7,353 nt of DNA, from the NCBI GenBank assembly GCA_947455695.1, contig CANGRN010000064.1, positions 1-7,353 of the forward strand, in the 5' to 3' direction. Below the pieces are notes generated by a model. That model was not told the DNA's origin and ran no database searches. It worked only from the letters and a program-made list of their open reading frames with translations. The stretch's first letter is position 1; each line of letters begins with the position of its first letter. This document shows positions 1 to 6,541 of the stretch, piece after piece. Position numbers and translations under genes: made by a program. The stretch comes from Alphaproteobacteria bacterium. GTDB taxonomy: Bacteria > Pseudomonadota > Alphaproteobacteria > Micropepsales > Micropepsaceae.

Positions 1-374
1 AGGACAATCGCGCCAGGCAGGCGGAATATGACGACAAGAATGCCCGCTACAACGAACTGCGCAACCGTTATGCCGCCGAACGCAACGCCTATCACCGCGG
101 CGCCTGGAACCGCGATGGCCGCTGGAGCGTCATGGACCGCGACACCAATCTGATCGGTGGCCGGGTGCAACTGATGAATGGCCGCCGCGTCGGCACCGTC
201 ACCGACACCAGCCGCGGCCGGGGCGGCAGCGTCACGGCCCTGCTGGTCCGCCTGGACAACAATCGCACCGTTTGGATCGATGCATCGGATGTGCGCTACA
301 ACCGCGCCGACCGGGTGATCATGACCAACCTGGATCGCGGCGACCTGCGCCGCATGGCCGATCAGCGCCTCTGA
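1..374 (+). CDS. PRC-barrel-like domain protein with charged N-terminal segment (5' partial)
   Basis: The reading frame is open from the first full codon (position 3) to the TGA at 372-374, so 123 C-terminal residues are visible and the true start lies upstream of the window. The ATG at 132 is internal to this frame and is unlikely to be the start. The first 40 or so visible residues are rich in Arg, Asn, Tyr, Asp and Glu with few hydrophobics, and look like a helical or coiled-coil segment. Residues from about 48 onward (LIGGRVQLMNGRRVGTVTD, then a beta-rich stretch with VWIDASDVRYN and VIMTNLDR) have the strand-turn pattern of a PRC-barrel-like fold, a small domain often found in secreted or envelope-associated alphaproteobacterial proteins. 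No enzymatic motif is seen. A signal peptide would lie outside the window. The domain call rests on pattern recognition; the function is unknown. Confidence 0.7.
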   Translation, partial: DNRARQAEYDDKNARYNELRNRYAAERNAYHRGAWNRDGRWSVMDRDTNLIGGRVQLMNGRRVGTVTDTSRGRGGSVTALLVRLDNNRTVWIDASDVRYNRADRVIMTNLDRGDLRRMADQRL

Positions 375-400
375 TCGACTTTAAACCATCCAGAAACGAC

Positions 401-435
401 AAAGGCCTTTCGCAAGAAAGGCCTTTTCGCTTTTT
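401..435 (+). terminator. Strong intrinsic terminator between convergent genes
   Basis: An 11-bp perfect stem (401-411 with 416-426) closes a GCAA loop of the stable GNRA type. It is followed on the plus strand by TCGCTTTTT (427-435). It sits 26 bp after the stop of the PRC-barrel gene and 15 bp before the grxD stop, so it ends the plus-strand gene. On the minus strand the hairpin is followed by GTCGTTTC, a poorer U-tract, so it may also stop grxD transcripts less efficiently. Confidence 0.9.
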
Positions 436-450
436 GAAGATGCCGGCGGA

Positions 451-783
451 TCAGGCGGTTTCGAGCGTCACGCCATGCTGTTCCAGGAAGGGCACCAGCT
501 CTTCCTGCTCGAACATTTCCTTGATGATGTCGCAGCCGCCCACGAATTCGCCCTTCACATACAGCTGGGGGATGGTCGGCCAGTTGGAATAGGTCTTGAT
601 GCCTTCCCGGATTTCGGGGTCTTCCAGCACGTTCACGGCTTTGAACTTGACGCCGAGGTGGGACAGGATCTGCACCGTCACGGCCGAGAAGCCGCACTGC
701 GGAAAGCCGGGGGTGCCCTTCATGAACAGCAGCACATCGTTGCTCTTCACTTCGTCGGCAATGCGGGCCTGGACATCAGACAT
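451..783 (-). CDS. grxD: Monothiol glutaredoxin, CGFS type (Grx4 family)
   Basis: This is a 110-residue cytosolic monothiol glutaredoxin. It has the family's active-site motif KGTPGFPQCGFS with CGFS at residues 30-33, the glutathione-contacting cis-proline segment WPTIPQLYV at 68-76, and a GGCDI motif at 82-86. Its length is typical for a single-domain member. Proteins of this family are poor disulfide reductants. They bind a glutathione-ligated [2Fe-2S] cluster at the CGFS cysteine, act in Fe-S cluster trafficking, and form heterodimers with BolA proteins. A BolA gene lies 1.4 kb away on the same strand. The start codon ATG (783-781) has a GAGGAAG ribosome-binding site at 796-790 with 6-nt spacing. 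The gene is divergent from the Rsm22-like gene and converges on the PRC-barrel gene across a terminator. The assignment is secure. Confidence 0.97.
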   Translation of the reverse strand: MSDVQARIADEVKSNDVLLFMKGTPGFPQCGFSAVTVQILSHLGVKFKAVNVLEDPEIREGIKTYSNWPTIPQLYVKGEFVGGCDIIKEMFEQEELVPFLEQHGVTLETA

Positions 784-810
784 CGGGAACTTCCTCGCTA
801 AGTCGGCTAT

Positions 811-839
811 GATCTAAGCATGGGGGAGATAGGGGTCAA
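811..839 (-). promoter_or_regulatory. Candidate grxD promoter in the divergent intergenic region
   Basis: On the minus strand TTGACC (839-834) resembles a -35 box with five of six consensus bases. A 17-bp spacer leads to TAGATC (816-811), a weaker -10 match. Transcription would start near 805, just ahead of the grxD ribosome-binding site. On the plus strand the same region holds TATGAT (808-813), a good -10 match that could serve the Rsm22-like gene, but no convincing -35 box precedes it. This is read by eye only. Confidence 0.35.
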
Positions 840-909
840 GGCGGCCCCCGGAGCGTCCGCGCGAGCGGGAGCGACCGACCATAAAGCCCCCCGTTTTTGC
901 AGGGTTTTG

Positions 910-1851
910 ATGCAACTGCCGCCCGCCTTAACCACCGCCATCGCAGCCCTGCTGGAAGGGGTTCCGCGCGCCGACATGATTGCGGCCGCGCAGCAGCAAT
1001 CCGCCGGTTACCGCAAGGGCGCCACGTCGGGGGCCATTGTCACGCCGGCCCAGGCGGCCGCCTATGCCATCGCGCGCATGCCGGCCACCTATGCCGCCTG
1101 CGCCGCGGTGTTCGCGCGGCTTGTGGAGGTGCTGCCGGACTTTGCGCCCGCCAGCCTGCTGGACGTGGGCGCCGGCACGGGCGCGGCCAGCTGGGCGGCG
1201 GTGATGCAATGGCCGGAGCTCACCTCCGTCACCATGCTGGATCACAACCCCGCGCTGCGCAGCCTGGCGCGCAAGCTGGCCGATGGCGGACCATTGGCGG
1301 GCGCGGACATTCTCTCCGGTGATCTTGGCGCGGACAAGCCGCACGCCGCTCTCATGGTCGCCAGCTATGTCCTGGCCGAATTGCCGCAAGCTTCTGCGGC
1401 GGCAACGGCGCGGCATTTGTGGGCCTCGGGCGCGCAGGTGCTGGCGCTGATCGAACCGGGTACGCCGGAAGGCTTTGCCCGCATCCGCGCGGCGCGCACG
1501 GCGCTGATCGAGGACGGCGCACATGTGGCGGCGCCCTGCACGCATGACAATGCCTGTCCGATGGCCGGAGACGATTGGTGCCACTTCAGCCAAAGACTGC
1601 CGCGCAGCCGCGATCATATGCTGCTCAAGGGCGCCAATGTGCCGTTCGAGGATGAGCGCTACAGCTATGTCGTGGTGGCCCGGGAAAAGGTCAGCAGCGG
1701 CGCGCGCATCCTGGCGCCGGTGCTGGAAACCAAGCCTGGCCTGACCTTCAAGCTGTGCGATGCAAGCGGGCTGCGCAGCGCATTCGTGGCGTCACGCGAC
1801 AAGGACGAATACCGCCGCGTGCGGAAGCTGGGCTGGGGCGACCAGTTCTAG
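910..1851 (+). CDS. Rsm22/METTL17-family small ribosomal subunit methyltransferase-like protein
   Basis: The protein has 313 residues from the ATG at 910. It carries a class I SAM-binding core with motif I LLDVGAGTG at residues 83-91, and a downstream cysteine-rich segment. C210, C216 and C224 form C-x5-C-x7-C within PCTHDNACP...DWCHF, and a fourth cysteine C283 sits in FKLCDASG. This arrangement matches the [4Fe-4S] ligand set described for mitochondrial Rsm22/METTL17, which helps assemble the small ribosomal subunit. The bacterial homologues are poorly characterised, so an rRNA-related role is inferred and methyltransferase activity is unproven. The frame stays open upstream to an ATG at 820, but those 30 extra residues are Ala/Gly/Arg-rich and unlike the family. 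The ATG at 910 has AGGG at 901-904 (5-nt spacing) and begins the expected LPPALTTAIAALLEG helix. The gene lies between bolA and grxD on the opposite strand and its stop overlaps the stop of the convergent neighbour. Confidence 0.88.
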   Translation: MQLPPALTTAIAALLEGVPRADMIAAAQQQSAGYRKGATSGAIVTPAQAAAYAIARMPATYAACAAVFARLVEVLPDFAPASLLDVGAGTGAASWAAVMQWPELTSVTMLDHNPALRSLARKLADGGPLAGADILSGDLGADKPHAALMVASYVLAELPQASAAATARHLWASGAQVLALIEPGTPEGFARIRAARTALIEDGAHVAAPCTHDNACPMAGDDWCHFSQRLPRSRDHMLLKGANVPFEDERYSYVVVAREKVSSGARILAPVLETKPGLTFKLCDASGLRSAFVASRDKDEYRRVRKLGWGDQF

Positions 1852-2171
1852 TGCTTGTCCGTACGCGGCTTGGCGTATGGATTGGTCGTCGCGGTGGGAG
1901 AATAAACATTGCCCGCGCCATAGGGATTGCGGGTGCCGTCGGGCGAGTAAACCGAACGGTTTTCGTTGGTCACGTCCGGGTCGTAGGGAAGAATGGGCGG
2001 ACGCGAGTCAGAGAGCCTCGGTGGAGGATTGGGTGTGGGCGCAGGCCGGCTGGTCGCATTGCTGGCGCCGCCCAGCACATACGGATTGGCGGCGTGATTG
2101 CCCAGATGCTGGGCGCCGGCCTGAGCCAGCATCATGATCAGTGTCGCGGTGGCCGCCAATGTCCGGAACAT
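1848..2171 (-). CDS. Small exported NPY-motif protein of unknown function
   Basis: The predicted 107-residue protein starts with a short signal peptide: MFRT, a hydrophobic stretch to about residue 15, then AQAGAQ, with a likely cleavage after Ala18 or Ala20. The mature part is low in hydrophobics and rich in Pro, Asn, Thr, Ser and Tyr. NPY occurs at residues 29, 82 and 97, and related turns YDPD (63-66), VYSPDG (74-79) and VYSP (89-92) lie between them. It resembles short periplasmic proteins with repeated NPY/YSPDS-like motifs that are common in Alphaproteobacteria and have no known function; that link is from memory. No cysteine is present, so it is not a lipoprotein. The frame could begin at TTG 2177, but the ATG at 2171 has GGTGAG at the right distance. 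It lies 56 bp downstream of bolA on the same strand and could be the last gene of that transcript. It ends inside the stop of the convergent Rsm22-like gene. Confidence 0.72.
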   Translation of the reverse strand: MFRTLAATATLIMMLAQAGAQHLGNHAANPYVLGGASNATSRPAPTPNPPPRLSDSRPPILPYDPDVTNENRSVYSPDGTRNPYGAGNVYSPTATTNPYAKPRTDKH

Positions 2172-2177
2172 GCCCAA

Positions 2178-2183
2178 CTCACC
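2178..2183 (-). promoter_or_regulatory. Ribosome-binding site that decides the NPY-protein start
   Basis: GGTGAG on the minus strand lies 6 nt before the ATG at 2171. It would directly abut the alternative TTG at 2177, so the ATG start is preferred. Confidence 0.55.
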
Positions 2184-2227
2184 AAAAGCGGCGACATCCT
2201 AGCACCGCTGCGATCGAGGCGCGACGT

Positions 2228-2461
2228 TCAATCCTTGGCGACGGTGGTCAGCTGCAGGGCATGCAGCACGCCGCCCATGTTGCCCTTGAGCGCGGCATAG
2301 ACCATCTGGTGCTGGGCCACGCGCGTCTTGCCCTTGAAGGCGGATGATTTCACAACGGCGGCCCAGTGATTGTCGTCGCCGGCCAGGTCCTTCATCTCGA
2401 TATCCGCGTCGGGAAACGCGTCCTTGATGAACTTCTCGATTTCGCTGCCCTTCATGCCCAT
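2228..2461 (-). CDS. bolA: BolA-family protein, Fe-S partner of CGFS glutaredoxin
   Basis: This 77-residue protein has the BolA fold signature: an N-terminal helix (EIEKFIKDAFPDADIEM), a variable loop with GDDNHWAA at 28-35, the core motif FKGKTRVAQHQMVYAAL at 42-58, and a C-terminal LHAL containing His67. Family members of this short type bind a [2Fe-2S] cluster together with a CGFS glutaredoxin; the C-terminal histidine and a loop residue, possibly His32 here, are the usual candidate ligands. It is shorter than classical E. coli BolA and nearer the IbaG or eukaryotic Bol2-like group. It follows purL by 11 bp on the same strand, so it is probably the distal gene of the purine operon. In-frame ATGs occur at 2461 and 2455; the first is chosen because AAGGA sits 8 nt upstream. 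Its partner grxD lies beyond two intervening genes. Confidence 0.93.
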   Translation of the reverse strand: MGMKGSEIEKFIKDAFPDADIEMKDLAGDDNHWAAVVKSSAFKGKTRVAQHQMVYAALKGNMGGVLHALQLTTVAKD

Positions 2462-2469
2462 GGCATCAA

Positions 2470-2474
2470 TCCTT
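2470..2474 (-). promoter_or_regulatory. bolA ribosome-binding site overlapping the purL stop codon
   Basis: AAGGA (2474-2470) shares its first two bases with the purL TAA (2475-2473) and lies 8 nt before the bolA ATG. Ribosomes finishing purL would therefore clear or occupy the bolA initiation site, which fits translational coupling. Confidence 0.6.
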
Positions 2475-4677
2475 AGTTCGTCACCGGGATTTCTTCGCCC
2501 GCCATGAAATTGGGAAACCAGTTTTCGAAACCGGCCTTGAGCTCGGCAACAGCCACGCTGTCCTTGTCGTCCAGCGTGATCCTGTCCCCGCCGGTCTTGC
2601 CAAGTTCGGCCACGGTGATGGACGCGGCGGTGGCTTCGGCGACGATCTTTTCGGCCTCCGCAAAGGGCGCGGCGATCACATAGCGGGCCTGATCCTCGCC
2701 GAACCAGAACGGAATGGCATCCGGCAAGCCGGCAATGCCGACCGAGGCGCCGATGCCGCGCGGCATCGCCATTTCGGCGATCGCGACAGCCAGGCCGCCA
2801 TCGGACACGTCATGCACGGTGTCGACGCGGCCGGTTTCGATCAGCCGGCGCACAAAATCGCCGTGCTTCTTTTCGATGGCAAGATCAACCTTGGGGCTGG
2901 CGCCTTCTTCACGGCCTTCGATCTCGCGCAGATAGATGGACTGGCCCAGATGGCCTTTGGTCTCGCCGATCAGGATGATCACGTCGCCCGCCCGCTTGAA
3001 CGCCACCGTTGCCATCTTTGTGACGTCCTTCATCAGGCCGACGGCGCCGATGGCGGGGGTGGGCAGGATGCCTTCGCCATTGGTTTCATTGTAGAGCGAG
3101 CAGTTGCCGCCGATGACGGGGAAGTCCAGCGCCCGGCAGGCGGCGCCGATGCCGTCAATGCCGGCCACGATTTCCCACATGATCTCGGGCTTTTGCGGAT
3201 TGCCGTAATTCAGGTTGTCGGTGACGGCCAGCGGCAATGCGCCCACCGCGGTCAGGTTGCGCCAGGCTTCGGCCACGGCCTGCTTGCCGCCTTCAAAGGG
3301 GTCGGGCCTGCAATAGCGCGGCGTCACGTCGGTGGTGATGGCCAGCGCCTTGCCCGTGCCATGGATGCGCACCACCGCGGCGTCGCCGCCGGGCACCTGC
3401 ACCGTGTCGGACATCACGGTATGGTCATACTGTTCCCAGACCCAGCGGCGCGAAGCCATGTCGGGCGAGGCCAGGATGGTCTTGAGCGAAGCCAGCACGC
3501 CCTTCGATTTGTCGTAAGCGGGTTCGCCCGCCATCGGCTTGCGCTCGGTGTAGGGGCGCTCATAGATTGGCGCCGCATCCGACAGGGCGGTGATGGGCAT
3601 GTCGGCTTCGACCTTGCCCTTGTGCTTGACGACAAGACGGCTGGTGTCGGTGGTGATGCCGATGACGGCGAAGTCCAGTTCCCACTTCTTGAAGATGGCT
3701 TCCGCCTGGGCCTCGCGGCCGGGCTTCAGCACCGCCAGCATGCGTTCCTGGCTTTCCGAAAGCATCATCTCGTACGCGGTCATGTTGGTTTCGCGCTGGG
3801 GCACCTTGTCGAGGTCCAATTCAATGCCGCTGCCGCCCTTGTCGCCCATTTCGGCGGAGGAGGACGTGAGGCCGGCCGCGCCCATGTCCTGGATGGCGAT
3901 GATGGCGTCGGTCGCCATCAGCTCGAGACAGGCTTCCAGCAGCAGCTTTTCGGTGAAGGGATCGCCGACCTGCACGGTGGGGCGCTTTTCCTCGGACGCG
4001 TCGTCGAACTCGGCTGACGCCATGGTGGCGCCATGGATGCCGTCGCGGCCCGTCTTGGAGCCGACATAGACCACCGGATTGCCGGCGCCCTTGGCGGCCG
4101 ACAGGAATATTTTGTCCTGGCGCGCCAGGCCCACGCACATGGCGTTGACCAGGATGTTGCCGTTGTAGCTGGGATGGAAATTGACCTCGCCGCCCACGGT
4201 CGGCACGCCCATGCAGTTGCCATAGCCGCCGATACCCGACACCACGCCCGACACCAGGTGGCGGGTCTTGGGATGCGACGGTTCGCCAAAGCGCAGCGCA
4301 TTCATCATGGCGATGGGGCGTGCGCCCATGGTGAAGACGTCGCGCATGATGCCGCCCACGCCGGTCGCCGCGCCCTGATAGGGCTCGATGAAGCTGGGAT
4401 GGTTGTGGCTTTCCATCTTGAAGATAGCGGCATCGCCGTCGCCGATATCGATGACGCCGGCATTCTCGCCCGGGCCCTGGATCACCCAGGGCGCCTTGGT
4501 CGGCAGTTTCTTCAGATGGGCGCGGGTGGACTTGTAGGAGCAATGCTCCGACCACATCACGCTGAAGATGCCCAGTTCCACGAACGAAGGCTCGCGGCCC
4601 ATCAGGTCGAGAATCTTCTGATATTCGGCTTCGGACAGGCCATGTTCTTTGACCATGGCAGGCGTGATCTGGGTCAT
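2473..4677 (-). CDS. purL: Phosphoribosylformylglycinamidine synthase subunit PurL (small type)
   Basis: PurL is the synthetase subunit of FGAM synthase. It uses ATP and ammonia delivered by PurQ to convert FGAR to FGAM, step 4 of de novo purine synthesis in the cytosol. The 734-residue length is that of the small PurL type that needs PurS and PurQ; the large single-chain enzyme is about 1,300 residues. Visible motifs are MWSEHCSYK at 41-49 (with the conserved active-site histidine H45), ESHNHPS at 89-95, [15 protein letters not shown] at 151-165, [15 protein letters not shown] near 262-276, SESQERM near 306, then the second AIRS-like half with [14 protein letters not shown] near 520 and [16 protein letters not shown] near 620. 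The frame is intact. It starts 7 bp after the purQ stop, with only a weak purine-rich sequence before the ATG, so coupling to purQ translation is likely. Long plus-strand frames over this gene are shadows. Confidence 0.98.
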   Translation of the reverse strand: MTQITPAMVKEHGLSEAEYQKILDLMGREPSFVELGIFSVMWSEHCSYKSTRAHLKKLPTKAPWVIQGPGENAGVIDIGDGDAAIFKMESHNHPSFIEPYQGAATGVGGIMRDVFTMGARPIAMMNALRFGEPSHPKTRHLVSGVVSGIGGYGNCMGVPTVGGEVNFHPSYNGNILVNAMCVGLARQDKIFLSAAKGAGNPVVYVGSKTGRDGIHGATMASAEFDDASEEKRPTVQVGDPFTEKLLLEACLELMATDAIIAIQDMGAAGLTSSSAEMGDKGGSGIELDLDKVPQRETNMTAYEMMLSESQERMLAVLKPGREAQAEAIFKKWELDFAVIGITTDTSRLVVKHKGKVEADMPITALSDAAPIYERPYTERKPMAGEPAYDKSKGVLASLKTILASPDMASRRWVWEQYDHTVMSDTVQVPGGDAAVVRIHGTGKALAITTDVTPRYCRPDPFEGGKQAVAEAWRNLTAVGALPLAVTDNLNYGNPQKPEIMWEIVAGIDGIGAACRALDFPVIGGNCSLYNETNGEGILPTPAIGAVGLMKDVTKMATVAFKRAGDVIILIGETKGHLGQSIYLREIEGREEGASPKVDLAIEKKHGDFVRRLIETGRVDTVHDVSDGGLAVAIAEMAMPRGIGASVGIAGLPDAIPFWFGEDQARYVIAAPFAEAEKIVAEATAASITVAELGKTGGDRITLDDKDSVAVAELKAGFENWFPNFMAGEEIPVTN

Positions 4678-4684
4678 GCTCGTC

Positions 4685-5353
4685 TCAAGAAAGGGCTTCG
4701 ATCAGGCTTTGGAAAAGCCCGCGGCCGTCGGTGCCGCCCAACACGTCATCCACCACCCGTTCGGGATGGGGCATCAGGCCCAGCACATTGCGCTTTTCGC
4801 TCAGGATCCCGGCGATATTGCGCGCCGAGCCGTTGGGGTTCTCGCCCTTGGCATAACGGAAGGCGACGCGGTTCTCGCCTTCCAGGCGGTCCAGCGTGTC
4901 TTCATCGGCGAAATAGCTGCCTTCGCCATGCGCCACCGGGAAGGTCACGCGCTGGCCGTTTTCATATTTGCGGGTAAAGCCGGACTGGGTTTCCTGGACC
5001 TCCAGGCCCACCGGCTTGCAGACAAATTTCAGCGCGGCGTTGCGCATCAGGGCGCCCGGCAGCATGTGGCTTTCGGTCAGCACCTGGAAACCGTTGCAGA
5101 TGCCCAGCACCATGCCGCCCTTGTCGGCATGCGCCTTGACCGAGCGCATCACCGCCGACTGGCTGGCCATGGCGCCGCAGCGCAGATAGTCGCCATAGGA
5201 GAAACCGCCCGGCAGGACCACCAGGTCCACATCCGGCAATTCGCTGTCCTGGTGCCAGACCATGGCGGGCGTCTTGCCCGTCATCTGCTCCAGCGCCACC
5301 TTGGCGTCACGGTCGCAGTTGGAAGCGGGGAAAACGATGACCGCGGATTTCAT
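4685..5353 (-). CDS. purQ: Phosphoribosylformylglycinamidine synthase glutaminase subunit PurQ
   Basis: PurQ is the class I glutamine amidotransferase subunit of FGAM synthase. It hydrolyses glutamine and channels ammonia to PurL. The 222-residue protein begins [16 protein letters not shown], as the family does. It has [13 protein letters not shown] at 49-61, the nucleophile Cys86 in GICNGFQ (84-90), and the other triad members His196 and Glu198 in MPHPERV. All catalytic residues are present. The frame can be read 19 codons further upstream, but that extension overlaps purS and lacks family similarity. The ATG at 5353 overlaps the purS stop in ATGA (5353-5350), so translation is probably coupled to purS. 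The gene sits between purS and purL with almost no intergenic DNA. Confidence 0.98.
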   Translation of the reverse strand: MKSAVIVFPASNCDRDAKVALEQMTGKTPAMVWHQDSELPDVDLVVLPGGFSYGDYLRCGAMASQSAVMRSVKAHADKGGMVLGICNGFQVLTESHMLPGALMRNAALKFVCKPVGLEVQETQSGFTRKYENGQRVTFPVAHGEGSYFADEDTLDRLEGENRVAFRYAKGENPNGSARNIAGILSEKRNVLGLMPHPERVVDDVLGGTDGRGLFQSLIEALS

Positions 5354-5604
5354 TGCTTGATTTCGATCTCGTATTTTTCGATCACGGTGTTGGCGAGCAG
5401 CTTTTCGCACATCGCCTTGAGGTCGGTCCTGGCCTTTTCGACATCGCTGCCGGAGAGCTCCAGATCGATCACCGTGCCCTGGCGCACTTCGCCGACAGAG
5501 CCGAAGCCCAACCCGTTCAGGGCATGGCCGATGGCCTTGCCCTGGGGGTCCAGGACGCCATTCTTGAGAGTAATAAAAACGCGGGCTTTCACGGCAGAAC
5601 TCAC
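5350..5604 (-). CDS. purS: Phosphoribosylformylglycinamidine synthase subunit PurS
   Basis: PurS is a small non-catalytic subunit that bridges PurQ and PurL and is required for assembly of the FGAM synthase complex. The 84-residue product has the family pattern: [20 protein letters not shown] in the first third, [18 protein letters not shown] in the middle, and VIDLEL followed by a C-terminal helix and a final strand (KYEIEI). The start is uncertain. GTG at 5604 overlaps the purC stop in GTGA (5604-5601), which suits coupled translation. An in-frame GTG at 5592 would give a protein beginning directly with M-K-A-R-V, closer to many family members. Neither has a clear ribosome-binding site. The stop overlaps the purQ start. 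Confidence 0.96.
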   Translation of the reverse strand: MSSAVKARVFITLKNGVLDPQGKAIGHALNGLGFGSVGEVRQGTVIDLELSGSDVEKARTDLKAMCEKLLANTVIEKYEIEIKQ

Positions 5605-6365
5605 TGTACGAGGACGGGACCTTTGTTCTCGCCTTGCACCGATTCGGGCATGATTCCCAAGCGCTTTGCGACTTCGCTATAGGCTTCGATCACGCCGCCC
5701 ATGTCGCGGCGGAAACGGTCCTTGTCCATCTTCTCGTTGGTGGTGACGTCCCACAGCCGGCAATTGTCCGGGCTGATCTCGTCGGCCAGCACGATGCGCA
5801 TATAGTCATTTTCCCACAGCCGGCCGAACTCCAGCTTGAAGTCCACCAGCTTGATGCCGGCGCCCAGGAAAAGGCCCGACAGGAAGTCGTTCACCCGGAT
5901 GGTCAGGTTGACCATGTCGTCCAGGTCCTGGGGGCTGGCCCAGCCAAAGGCGGTGATGTGCTCTTCGCTGACCCAGGGGTCATTCAGGCTGTCATTCTTG
6001 TAGTAATATTCGATGATGGAGCGGGGCAGGGCGGTGCCTTCCTCGATCCCCAGCCGCTTGGACATGGAGCCGGCGGCGACGTTGCGCACCACCACTTCCA
6101 GCGGAATGATCTCGACTTCCTTGATCAGCTGCTCGCGCATGTTCAGGCGGCGCACAAAATGGGTCGGCACGCCGATCCCGGCCAGCTGGGTCATCAGATA
6201 TTCGCTGATGCGGTTGTTGAGGACGCCCTTGCCCTCGATCGTATCCTTCTTGGCGCCATTGCCGGCGGTCGCGTCGTCCTTGAAATACTGGATGACGGTG
6301 CCAGGCTCGGTGCCTTCGTAAAGGATCTTGGCTTTGCCTTCGTAAATGACGCGGCGGCGCTTCAT
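5601..6365 (-). CDS. purC: Phosphoribosylaminoimidazole-succinocarboxamide synthase (SAICAR synthetase)
   Basis: PurC joins aspartate to CAIR with ATP to form SAICAR, the substrate of PurB, which is encoded just upstream. The 254-residue protein has the N-terminal nucleotide-binding EGKAK segment (9-13), [10 protein letters not shown] (29-38), SAICAR synthetase signature 1 [15 protein letters not shown] at 86-100 and signature 2 LVDFKLEFG at 173-181, followed by [14 protein letters not shown]. The length is normal. The open frame continues 56 codons upstream to 6533, but the ATG at 6365 has AAGGA 8 nt before it and starts [13 protein letters not shown] as expected. It is the first gene of the purC-purS-purQ-purL-bolA run, and its stop overlaps the purS GTG. 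A terminator-like hairpin stands just upstream of its ribosome-binding site, which may make it the regulated entry point of the operon. Confidence 0.98.
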   Translation of the reverse strand: MKRRRVIYEGKAKILYEGTEPGTVIQYFKDDATAGNGAKKDTIEGKGVLNNRISEYLMTQLAGIGVPTHFVRRLNMREQLIKEVEIIPLEVVVRNVAAGSMSKRLGIEEGTALPRSIIEYYYKNDSLNDPWVSEEHITAFGWASPQDLDDMVNLTIRVNDFLSGLFLGAGIKLVDFKLEFGRLWENDYMRIVLADEISPDNCRLWDVTTNEKMDKDRFRRDMGGVIEAYSEVAKRLGIMPESVQGENKGPVLVQ

Positions 6366-6373
6366 GGCAGTGG

Positions 6374-6378
6374 TCCTT
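6374..6378 (-). promoter_or_regulatory. purC ribosome-binding site
   Basis: AAGGA on the minus strand, 8 nt before the ATG at 6365, fixes the purC start and rules against the longer upstream frame. It begins 5 bp after the U-tract of the adjacent hairpin. Confidence 0.75.
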
Positions 6379-6383
6379 AGGTC

Positions 6384-6402
6384 AAAAAGGGCGGCTCCGC
6401 CC
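6384..6402 (-). terminator. Terminator-like hairpin in the purC leader (possible attenuator)
   Basis: Read on the minus strand, GGGCG (6402-6398), loop GAGC, and CGCCC (6393-6389) form a short all-GC stem followed at once by TTTTT (6388-6384). It ends 18 nt before the purC ATG. No minus-strand gene ends nearby; the nearest upstream one is purB, about 590 bp away with an opposite-strand gene between. So it either stops purB read-through or works as a leader attenuator for the purine operon. The stem is only 5 bp and no clear competing antiterminator was found. Confidence 0.4.
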
Positions 6403-6497
6403 GCGGCCCCGTGGGATTGAAACTTACCGGATTGGCTGCGGCTGCGGCAATGTTTTGACGCCGCATACCCACATCTCGCGGGGAACATGGCGCAATC

Positions 6498-6528
6498 TTG
6501 ACATGATGGCGTGGCACTATCACAAAAT
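6498..6528 (+). promoter_or_regulatory. Candidate promoter for the zeta-subunit gene
   Basis: TTGACA (6498-6503) is a perfect -35 consensus. The best-placed -10 candidate is CAAAAT (6523-6528), four of six bases with a long 19-bp spacer; TATCAC (6518-6523) is nearer but only 14 bp away. Either would give a short leader carrying the AGGGAG site. The -35 box is convincing, the -10 is not. Confidence 0.35.
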
Positions 6529-6541
6529 ATCAAACGATTAC

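Noticed and set aside
786..813. GGAAC resembling an ECF/EcfG -35 element upstream of the Rsm22-like gene
   Set aside because: No CGTT-type -10 follows at 16-17 bp, and the bases belong to the grxD ribosome-binding region.
2184..2209. Weak hairpin plus TTTT after bolA on the minus strand (2205-2209 pairing with 2187-2191)
   Set aside because: Only a 5-bp stem with a 13-nt loop and four T residues. It is too weak to call a terminator and overlaps the leader of the NPY gene.
1755..2347. Plus-strand frames across the NPY-protein gene and bolA
   Set aside because: Arg/Gly-rich translations with no motifs. The minus-strand frames have a signal peptide with ribosome-binding site and a clear BolA family match respectively.
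2812..4017. A 401-codon open frame on the plus strand opposite purL
   Set aside because: The translation is His/Asp/Gly/Ala-rich without family motifs and mirrors purL codon usage; long antisense frames are expected in GC-rich genes.
4033..5653. Long plus-strand frames opposite the purL 5' end, purQ and purS
   Set aside because: They lie across several well-supported genes, have no recognisable domains or ribosome-binding sites, and reflect codon bias on the other strand.
5634..6380. A 248-codon plus-strand frame opposite purC
   Set aside because: It is a shadow of purC; the minus strand carries both SAICAR synthetase signatures.
6366..6500. A purine riboswitch or other known purine-responsive RNA in the purC leader
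   Set aside because: No conserved aptamer core or paired loops could be recognised; only the short terminator-like hairpin is visible.
6512..6529. TGGCAC resembling a sigma-54 -24 element upstream of the zeta gene
   Set aside because: The matching -12 TTGC element is absent at the required distance.
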